From Hufsiella ginkgonis (GTDB taxonomy: Bacteria > Bacteroidota > Bacteroidia > Sphingobacteriales > Sphingobacteriaceae), in the NCBI RefSeq assembly GCF_009834915.1, contig NZ_WVHS01000001.1, forward strand, positions 1-64,000: a stretch of DNA of 64,000 nucleotides. The letters are read 5' to 3'. Under the pieces are notes generated by a model that was not told the DNA's origin, did not search any database, and was given only the letters and a program-made list of their open reading frames with translations. Made by a program: the position numbers and the translations under genes. Positions 58,125 through 64,000 of this stretch are shown here, one piece after another (position 1 is the first letter of the stretch; each line of letters starts with the position of its first letter).

Positions 58125-58844
58125 GGTATTCAATTGGCGCAGGTACATGGGGATGGCGTTCCCGAGCCCGTAAACCAGCGCATCGCATACCAGGGCATGG
58201 CCGATGCTCACCTCGAGCAGTCCCGGAACACGGGAAGCAAAAAAATGCAGGTTATGCAGGTCGAGGTCGTGACCGGCATTAATACCCAGGTTAAGCTCCA
58301 GGGCTGTTTCTGCGGCGGCAATATAAGGAGCCACAGCATTTTCCTTACCTGCATGATACGCGGAAGCATATGCCTCGGTGTACAGCTCGATGCGGTTAGT
58401 ACCGGTGGTGGCCGCGGCTTCCACCATTTCTTTCACCGGGTCCACGAAGATGGAAACACGGATTCCGGCCAGCTGGAACTCAGAAATGATCTCCTTTAAG
58501 TAGTCCTGGTGCTTGATCGTATCCCAGCCATGGTTTGAGGTGATCTGTCCCTCCGCATCGGGCACCAGCGTAACCTGCGCTGGCCGCGTCGATAACACAA
58601 GGTCGACGAAACGCGGTTCCGTAGGGTTGCCTTCGATGTTAAACTCGGTAGTGAGGACCTTTTTAAGGTCGTAAACATCCTGGTAACGGATATGCCGCTC
58701 ATCAGGACGCGGGTGTACGGTGATGCCCTGTGCACCGTAGCGCTCCGCATCAAGCGCCACTTTTAACAGGTCGGGGTTATTGCCGCCCCTCGAGTTGCGC
58801 AGGGTAGCGATCTTATTGATATTGACGGATAATTTTGTACTCAT
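58119..58844 (-). CDS. pdxJ: Pyridoxine 5'-phosphate synthase
   Basis: 241 residues, the normal length for a TIM-barrel Pdx[22 protein letters not shown] and [17 protein letters not shown] are conserved at the N-terminus, and [14 protein letters not shown] near the C-terminus holds the active-site His. It condenses 1-deoxyxylulose 5-phosphate and 3-amino-2-oxopropyl phosphate to make vitamin B6. The stop overlaps the convergent pdeM. Confidence 0.96.
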   Translation of the reverse strand: MSTKLSVNINKIATLRNSRGGNNPDLLKVALDAERYGAQGITVHPRPDERHIRYQDVYDLKKVLTTEFNIEGNPTEPRFVDLVLSTRPAQVTLVPDAEGQITSNHGWDTIKHQDYLKEIISEFQLAGIRVSIFVDPVKEMVEAAATTGTNRIELYTEAYASAYHAGKENAVAPYIAAAETALELNLGINAGHDLDLHNLHFFASRVPGLLEVSIGHALVCDALVYGLGNAIPMYLRQLNTL

Positions 58845-58876
58845 CTTTTTTGCTATTGGCTAACGGCTGGTAGCAG

Positions 58877-59347
58877 CTATCCTCTCAGCCTGTCGGCGGA
58901 ACGGACCAATTTCTGGTCGTTACGGATCCCTTTTGCCGCCAGTATCATAAAAATGACGGCTAAAGAGGGAAGTACCGCGCCGATCCCAAAGTTCTGGATC
59001 CCCGGCTCTACATTTCCGGCGACATTTTTCGCGGTTTGCGCCAGCCAGAAACTAAAAGCCAGGATCGCCACTATAGTTAAATAGCAAAATGCCATTTGCT
59101 GTTTCCGGTTCTTATAAAAAAAGATGAGCACCAGGGGGATCAGCGCAACAATTACCCCCACAACGGTAAGCAGGATAAAGCTCTGCGCCTGCACGACCTG
59201 TGCACCTGCGGTATCATATGCGCCGGTAAGCCTGATCGACCTCGCTACGCCATCGGTATTGGACAGTTGCAGCGTGGGCAGGAAAAACAGTCCGAATAAT
59301 GCCACGGAAGCCAGGAACAACCAGATAGTTTGTATTCTTTGAATCAT
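58877..59347 (-). CDS. DUF4293 membrane protein
   Basis: 156 residues with four hydrophobic segments (about 8-25, 55-80, 85-105, 120-140) and the family start MIQRIQTIWLFLA. The C-terminus has LVRSADRLRG, which is characteristic. Function is unknown. It is 32 bases upstream of pdxJ on the same strand, probably co-transcribed. Confidence 0.85.
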   Translation of the reverse strand: MIQRIQTIWLFLASVALFGLFFLPTLQLSNTDGVARSIRLTGAYDTAGAQVVQAQSFILLTVVGVIVALIPLVLIFFYKNRKQQMAFCYLTIVAILAFSFWLAQTAKNVAGNVEPGIQNFGIGAVLPSLAVIFMILAAKGIRNDQKLVRSADRLRG

Positions 59348-59399
59348 AAAAATCGATTTTGGACAAATATAACGCCCCTGTTAAAAGTTAGGTGATATT

Positions 59400-60386
59400 T
59401 TACAAATTCTGTACTTTCTTCCAGGCATCCTCGTTCACCGGGATACCTTCCGCCATGTTTTGTTCCCGTGTTTTCAGCATGTTCTCTCCGGGGTAAGTGA
59501 TTGGTTTTCCTGTTCCGCCGGCGCCGGTTTGCGTATACCCGATAATACTGTTCATTAATGACAACCGTTCTGTCTCCTCCTCGCGGTAGATACAGATAAA
59601 CACCTGTGAACAGCCTGTTTCATACTTTGCTTCGGTGATCTGCCCGGTAGATTGCCCTTTGCTCAGTATGCTTGCCAGCAAATCGAGCACCAGGGCAAGA
59701 CCGGCGCCTTTCCACAACCCGATGGGAAGCGGGCGCCAGCTCTCCAGGATGGCCGCAGGATCTTTGGTGAGGTTACCCGCCGTATCGAACCCGCCATCGT
59801 ACGGCAGCATCTCACCGGCTGCTTTATACATACCCATTTTCCCGTAGGAATATTGCGACATCGCCATATCCAGCAGTACATGCCCGTTGGGATAAGGCGC
59901 CGAAATAACCATCGGGTTATTTCCAAGGCGGGGAAGCGTACCTCCCCAGGGAGGCATGTTCGCCATGGTATTGGTAAAACAGATCGAGATACAACCGGCG
60001 TCGGCCGCCTGCAAGCCATACGTTCCGCCGCGCATCCAGTGGTTGGTATTGCGCAGGGCGACGCAACTGATGCCATGTATTTTGGCAAGTTCGATGGCAC
60101 GGTTCATGCATGTTTCGGCATTCAAAACACCGGGGCCGGATCGGCCATCCCAGCATTCGATGGCGCCGTGGGCCTCAAAACAAAAGGGATCGGCGTGTAT
60201 GTCCACCAATCCCTTTTCAATATAGTCTATAAAACCAGGGAACCTGTTGAGCCCGTGCGAGTAGATGCCATCCCGGCTGTTTCCTGCAAAGATGCGGGCG
60301 CAGCGTTCGGCCTTCTCAGCGGTAAATCCCACCTTGGTTAGTACTCTCAGAAACCCGGCCCTTAATTCCTCAAAAGCGATGCGCAT
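59400..60386 (-). CDS. Malate/lactate-dehydrogenase-family enzyme, YiaK-like
   Basis: 328 residues matching the YiaK/DlgD subgroup: YSHGLNRFPGFIDYIE, GISCVALRNTNHWMRGGTYGLQAADAGCISICFTNTMANMPPWGG, LDMAMSQYSYGKM and LPYDGGFDTAGNLTKDP. E. coli YiaK (332 residues) reduces 2,3-diketo-L-gulonate and shares these features closely. The most likely activity is an NAD(P)H-dependent 3-dehydro-L-gulonate dehydrogenase; the family also has other substrates. It is a single gene between the SIMPL and DUF4293 genes on the minus strand. Confidence 0.85.
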   Translation of the reverse strand: MRIAFEELRAGFLRVLTKVGFTAEKAERCARIFAGNSRDGIYSHGLNRFPGFIDYIEKGLVDIHADPFCFEAHGAIECWDGRSGPGVLNAETCMNRAIELAKIHGISCVALRNTNHWMRGGTYGLQAADAGCISICFTNTMANMPPWGGTLPRLGNNPMVISAPYPNGHVLLDMAMSQYSYGKMGMYKAAGEMLPYDGGFDTAGNLTKDPAAILESWRPLPIGLWKGAGLALVLDLLASILSKGQSTGQITEAKYETGCSQVFICIYREEETERLSLMNSIIGYTQTGAGGTGKPITYPGENMLKTREQNMAEGIPVNEDAWKKVQNL

Positions 60387-60416
60387 CGGCAGTTATTTCC
60401 TGCTAAAGTACGGTTC

Positions 60417-61118
60417 CTACTTTAATTCGAAAACCGCACGTACCTGGTAGTTCAGTTTGATCTTTTGAAAATCGATCTCGGGCGAAGCCGCATCCGCAGC
60501 CATCATCTCGGTTTTCATCATCACGTTGGACTGGCGGTACACCGGCTGAGGATAATATTCGTTGTTTATTTCCTGCAGTTCCAGCGCGCTACCTACCTTT
60601 TCGCCTATGGCTTCGGCCATGTAAGCAGCTTTTTCTTTTGCTGCCTGTACCGCTTTTACCTTAAGTTCACGCTTGAGCGTCTGGATCTTCGAATAATCAA
60701 ATTTCTCGATATTGGTTGACTCGATGCCTCTAGGATCCACTGCGCTAACAAGATCGTTAAACCTGGAAAGATCGGTTACCTTAATGGTATACTGCTTCCT
60801 TGCCAGGAAACCGGGATCTTTCTTCTTTACCTGGTAGCTGTAGCTGGAAACGTTGTTGATCATAAAATTCTCTTTCGGGATCCCCGCAGCGATCACTGCC
60901 GCCTGGAGCTGTTTCTCCAGTTCTTCGATCTCTACCTTCTTTTTGTTGCTGCTGTCTTTAAAATACTCTTTCAGCGAAATGCCGAAGTAAATGATGTCCG
61001 GTGTTACTTCCGCCTCCGCGTTGCCGTTCACTTCAATTTTACGGCGCAGGTCTGCGTTCTGCGAAAACGCCGTAAATGAGATAATGCTTAAACAAATTAT
61101 TGCTGCTAATCTTTTCAT
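60417..61118 (-). CDS. SIMPL-domain (DUF541) periplasmic protein
   Basis: 233 residues. Signal peptide (about 1-19, ending AFSQ) and one SIMPL domain (EVNGNAEAEVTPDIIYFGISLKEYFKDSSNKK and AVQAAKEKAAYMAEAIGEKVGSALELQEI). The family is known from a signalling protein that binds IRAK-1 in mouse, but bacterial members have no defined role. It is 30 bases upstream of the YiaK-like gene on the same strand. Confidence 0.87.
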   Translation of the reverse strand: MKRLAAIICLSIISFTAFSQNADLRRKIEVNGNAEAEVTPDIIYFGISLKEYFKDSSNKKKVEIEELEKQLQAAVIAAGIPKENFMINNVSSYSYQVKKKDPGFLARKQYTIKVTDLSRFNDLVSAVDPRGIESTNIEKFDYSKIQTLKRELKVKAVQAAKEKAAYMAEAIGEKVGSALELQEINNEYYPQPVYRQSNVMMKTEMMAADAASPEIDFQKIKLNYQVRAVFELK

Positions 61119-61414
61119 GTTCTTTTTTGTTTAGTCCCGTTTCCCGGGCACGTGTTCGTATTAACTTTTTAATTAAGATGAATGTTTTTACCGCTTTCCA
61201 TAACGGATATTAGTTATCCGTGACCAGTTGTCGGTTCTATAGCGGCCATGCCTGTAAATGATAGACGATCAAAACGACCGGATCGTAACTACCCTCCCGA
61301 TTAATTCCGCTCATTAGCTATCACAACCAATAACTGACGACTGATCATTGACAACTAAAAATATTTCTTGCGAAACTCAATTATATCTCCTTTCTTTACG
61401 GCCACAAAAGAAAC
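61119..61414. other. Gene-free stretch left of the thr leader
   Basis: About 300 bases divergently separating the SIMPL and thr units. No ORF is recognisable. A short imperfect inverted repeat (GTTATC, AGTTGTC and GACAACT units between about 61203 and 61358) resembles the CTGATAACTGA-type intergenic repeats. I could not find a convincing -7 box for the thr leader. Confidence 0.4.
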
Positions 61415-61483
61415 ATGCATTTAAACCAGTCGATTATTACAACCATTATTACCACCATCGGGAAGAGCCCGGAGGAAGGATAG
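61415..61483 (+). CDS. thrL: Threonine/isoleucine leader peptide
   Basis: ATG 61415 to TAG 61483, 22 residues. Residues 7-15 read IITTIITTI: four Thr and five Ile in nine positions. This is the classic layout of a thr-operon leader peptide, in which ribosome stalling on Thr or Ile codons senses the charged tRNAs. It is followed by a terminator and by thrA. Confidence 0.85.
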   Translation: MHLNQSIITTIITTIGKSPEEG

Positions 61484-61548
61484 ATCATGGTTAAATAAAG
61501 CATATAAAACCAGAAAAAGCCTTCCTCCGAAATGAGGAAGGCTTTTTT
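61470..61548 (+). promoter_or_regulatory. Thr/Ile attenuator before thrA
   Basis: The terminator is AAAGCCTTCCTC-CGAAAT-GAGGAAGGCTTT with a T6 run (61516-61548). The leader peptide's last codons contain CGGAGGAAGG (61470-61479), a perfect 10-base complement of CCTTCCTCCG (61520-61529), the left arm of the terminator. Base pairing of the two would form an antiterminator. A ribosome stalled on the Thr/Ile run would leave 61470-61479 free to do so; a ribosome at the stop codon would cover it. Confidence 0.85.
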
Positions 61549-61567
61549 GTTAATCACTCACAGCTCA

Positions 61568-64000
61568 ATGAAAGTTTTAAAATTTGGAGGCACTTCCGTC
61601 GGATCGGTTCAAAGCATACTCACCCTGGTCGACATCCTGAAAAAAGAATCCGCCAACGCCGAACCGCCGGTAGTCGTTTTATCGGCCATGAGCGGGGTTA
61701 CCAACCTGCTGCTCGACATGGCCGAACGTGCCAGCCGCGGCGATGGTTTTAATGAACAACTGAAAGAGCTGGAGGAGCGCCATTTCGCTACCGTGAAGTC
61801 GTTACTCGATGTACAGCGTCAGAACCCCGTATTCACGAAATTAAAACTGTTTTTTAACGAGCTGGAGGACTTGCTGCAGGGAGTGTACAGCCTCCGCGAG
61901 CTCACCCTGCAAACCAAAGACCTGATCCTGAGCTTTGGCGAACGATGCTCCACATTCATGATCAGCAAAGTAGCCGAGCAGCGGTTGGGCGCAACGATAT
62001 TTCTCGACGCTTCGGAAGTGATCAAAACCGACAGTTCTTTCGGCAATGCCCGTGTATTAACAGAAGAGACCGAGTTACTGATCCGGAACTTCTACCGCGA
62101 AAACCCCGGTAAGCTGATCTTCGTAACCGGCTTTATCGCCAGTAACCATGCCGGGCGTATAACTACGCTGGGTCGCGGCGGAAGTGATTATACGGCCGCC
62201 ATCTTCGGCTCGGCGCTCAACAGCCGGGAGATCCAGATCTGGACCGATGTGAACGGTATGATGACCGCAGACCCGCGCCTGGTTAAAAAGGCATTTCCGC
62301 TGGAGGAGCTTTCGTATACCGAGGCCATGGAGCTTTCGTTCTTCGGTGCAAAAGTGATCTACCCTCCTACCATGATCCCGGCGTTCCTGAAAAAGATCCC
62401 GATCGTGATTAAAAACACCTTCCAGCCGGATTTCCCCGGGACGGTGATCCGCCATGATTGTCATTCATCGCACCTGCCCATCAAGGGGATTTCTTCGATC
62501 AACCAGATCAGCATCATCAATGTGCAAGGCAGCGGCATGGTGGGCAAATCGGGCTTCAGCGGCCGGTTGTTCTCTTTACTTGCCCGCGAGCAGATCAATG
62601 TGGTGCTCATCACGCAGTCGTCGTCAGAGCACAGCATCACGTTCGCCGTGCATCCCGCGGAAGCGGTAAAAGCACAAAAGATGATCGAAGCAGAATTTGA
62701 ACTGGAACTCGAAGCCAGGAAGATCGACAGGCCGCAGATAGAAGAAGGTCTTTCAGTACTCGCCATCGTCGGCGAAAACATGAAACAAACGCCGGGGATA
62801 TCCGGCAAGCTGTTCCACGCGCTGGGGCGTAACGGCATTAACGTGCGCGCCATCGCACAGGGCTCATCCGAGTATAATATCTCGGTGATCATCTCTACCG
62901 TCGATATGGCAAAAGCACTCAACGCGGTTCATGATGCGTTCTTTACGGAGCTCAAGAAAACCCTCAACGTGTTTTGCCTTGGCACGGGAAATATAGGGAG
63001 CACCCTTTTCCGGCAGCTTTCGGAACACAGCGAGTTCCTGAAGCAAAATAACGGCATCCTGGTGAAGATCGCAGGGATCAGCAACACCCGCAAGATGGTG
63101 TTCGACGAGAACGGGCTCTCCACCGAAAACTGGCGGGCGGCGCTCGAAGGCTCGGAACATACCGCCGACCTGGCTGGTTTTATTGCCAGGATCAAGGCCA
63201 TGAACCTGCCCAACTGTGTGTTTGTAGACAATACCGCGAGCCCGAAACCGATCGATTTCTACGAAGAGCTGTTCCGTTCCAGCATTTCAGTGGTCACCTG
63301 TAACAAGATTGGCAACTCGGGCACCTACGAACAATATAAACGCTTTAAAGACACCGCCCACAGCCATGGCGCCGATTTCTTTTATGAGACCAACGTGGGG
63401 GCAGGCCTCCCGATCGTACGTACGCTGAAAGACCTGATGGTGAGCGGCGACCGGATCGTGCGCATCGAAGCGATCCTCTCGGGGACGATCTCCTTCATCT
63501 TTAACAACTTTAACGGCGACGCTTCCTTTTACGATGTGGTTAAGCTTGCCCAGGAAAAAGGGTACACAGAACCCGATCCGCGCGACGACCTGCGGGGAAC
63601 TGACTTTATGCGCAAAATGCTGATCCTTGCACGTGATGCAGGACATGTGATCGAACCGGCGGATATCTCGATAGGCGCGATTTTGCCGCAGTCGTGCATC
63701 GATGCAAATACCGTCGACGATTTTTACGGGGAGCTTAAAAAAGCCGGGGAGTATTTCAATAACCTGAAAAAGGAGGCCGCCCGTTCCGGAAAAGTGCTCC
63801 GTTATATCGGGAAACTCGAAGACGGCAGGGTGGCGACCACGCTGCAGATGGTGGATGAAAACCACCCGTTTTACATGCTATCTGGCAGTGATAACATCAT
63901 CTCCTTCACCACGGACAGGTATAAAGAACGGCCAATGGTGGTCAAAGGACCCGGGGCAGGCGCCGAAGTTACCGCTGCAGGCGTATTTGCGGATATTATT
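61568..64000 (+). CDS. thrA: Bifunctional aspartate kinase/homoserine dehydrogenase I (cut by window end)
   Basis: 811 codons from ATG 61568 are open to the end of the window. The known length of this family (about 815) suggests only a few residues are missing. The aspartate kinase domain begins MKVLKFGGTSVGS and has GRGGSDYTAA. Two ACT-type regulatory regions follow (about 310-450, GISSINQISIINVQGSGM; LSVLAIVGENM). The homoserine dehydrogenase domain starts at about 470 with LGTGNIGST and includes VTCNKIG and ETNVGAGLPIV. It catalyses the first and third steps of threonine synthesis. Transcription is controlled by the leader attenuator. Confidence 0.96.
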   Translation, partial: MKVLKFGGTSVGSVQSILTLVDILKKESANAEPPVVVLSAMSGVTNLLLDMAERASRGDGFNEQLKELEERHFATVKSLLDVQRQNPVFTKLKLFFNELEDLLQGVYSLRELTLQTKDLILSFGERCSTFMISKVAEQRLGATIFLDASEVIKTDSSFGNARVLTEETELLIRNFYRENPGKLIFVTGFIASNHAGRITTLGRGGSDYTAAIFGSALNSREIQIWTDVNGMMTADPRLVKKAFPLEELSYTEAMELSFFGAKVIYPPTMIPAFLKKIPIVIKNTFQPDFPGTVIRHDCHSSHLPIKGISSINQISIINVQGSGMVGKSGFSGRLFSLLAREQINVVLITQSSSEHSITFAVHPAEAVKAQKMIEAEFELELEARKIDRPQIEEGLSVLAIVGENMKQTPGISGKLFHALGRNGINVRAIAQGSSEYNISVIISTVDMAKALNAVHDAFFTELKKTLNVFCLGTGNIGSTLFRQLSEHSEFLKQNNGILVKIAGISNTRKMVFDENGLSTENWRAALEGSEHTADLAGFIARIKAMNLPNCVFVDNTASPKPIDFYEELFRSSISVVTCNKIGNSGTYEQYKRFKDTAHSHGADFFYETNVGAGLPIVRTLKDLMVSGDRIVRIEAILSGTISFIFNNFNGDASFYDVVKLAQEKGYTEPDPRDDLRGTDFMRKMLILARDAGHVIEPADISIGAILPQSCIDANTVDDFYGELKKAGEYFNNLKKEAARSGKVLRYIGKLEDGRVATTLQMVDENHPFYMLSGSDNIISFTTDRYKERPMVVKGPGAGAEVTAAGVFADII

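Overview
The window comes from a Bacteroidota chromosome, most likely a Sphingobacteriaceae-type organism (Pedobacter/Mucilaginibacter relatives; the genus is inference). Supporting signs are gldA/gldF/gldG, a GLPGLI protein behind a large beta-barrel protein, a LruC-type lipoprotein, DUF4397 and DUF4293 proteins, both RNase Y and RNase E/G, and promoters of the Bacteroidota form (-33 TTG, about 19-21 bases, -7 TAnnTTTG). In eight places a -7 box overlaps or lies just upstream of the longest-ORF start, so I moved the start downstream (iscA-like, gldA, carB, fabF, pdhB, dapF, htrA, pdeM). The region looks like ordinary core chromosome, with no prophage, integrative element or CRISPR array. One transposase remnant and several small palindromic repeats are present.

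Layout. 1-744: gene-free, with two good leftward promoters typical of an rRNA operon beyond the left edge. 745-4878: RRM protein, rRNA methyltransferase, small membrane protein, CoA-binding protein and FAD oxidoreductase. 5021-7846: LemA, two TPM-domain proteins, an unknown protein and a Nudix hydrolase. 7862-18133 (mostly minus strand): dnaA, methylmalonyl-CoA mutase large subunit, an IscA-like protein on the plus strand, rny, zapA, a coiled-coil protein, pheT, radC, rpsT. 18221-27483: S1/P1-like hydrolase, DedA, DUF4397 lipoprotein, dnaN, the gliding/ABC operon gldA-barrel-gldF-gldG, ssb, mutY. 27655-32083 (plus): HU, TPR protein, a 29-residue basic COX24-like protein, RNase E/G, radA. 32331-37467 (minus): carB without its allosteric domain, a TonB-C protein, fabF. 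37622-45855: thioesterase, two small proteins, beta-barrel protein plus GLPGLI protein, a methyltransferase, an IS remnant and the LruC lipoprotein. 46126-54307: a tRNA(Asp)-like RNA with a very long variable region, an Lrp/AsnC regulator, pdhB and an AddAB-type helicase-nuclease pair. 54576-64000: dapF, htrA, pdeM, pdxJ, DUF4293, a YiaK-type dehydrogenase, a SIMPL protein and thrA (cut by the window end) behind a Thr/Ile leader-peptide attenuator.

Functional themes. Genome maintenance is well represented: dnaA, dnaN, ssb, mutY, radA, radC, AddAB-like, pdeM and HU. RNA processing includes rny, RNase E/G, the RRM protein and the rRNA methyltransferase. Envelope functions include gldAFG, HtrA, LemA/TPM, the barrel proteins and TonB-C. 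Core metabolism includes carB, fabF, pdhB, dapF, pdxJ, thrA and the mutase.

The most unusual items are: the tRNA(Asp)-like gene at 46126-46239, which has every invariant tRNA base and the known AspRS identity positions but 45 nt between anticodon and T arms; the thrA attenuator; a 26-bp operator-like palindrome filling the -33/-7 spacer of the beta-barrel/GLPGLI operon; the hairpin-rich, Shine-Dalgarno-bearing leader of the RNase E/G gene; and a two-copy repeat with a compensatory base-pair change. All family names are from pattern recognition without a database search.
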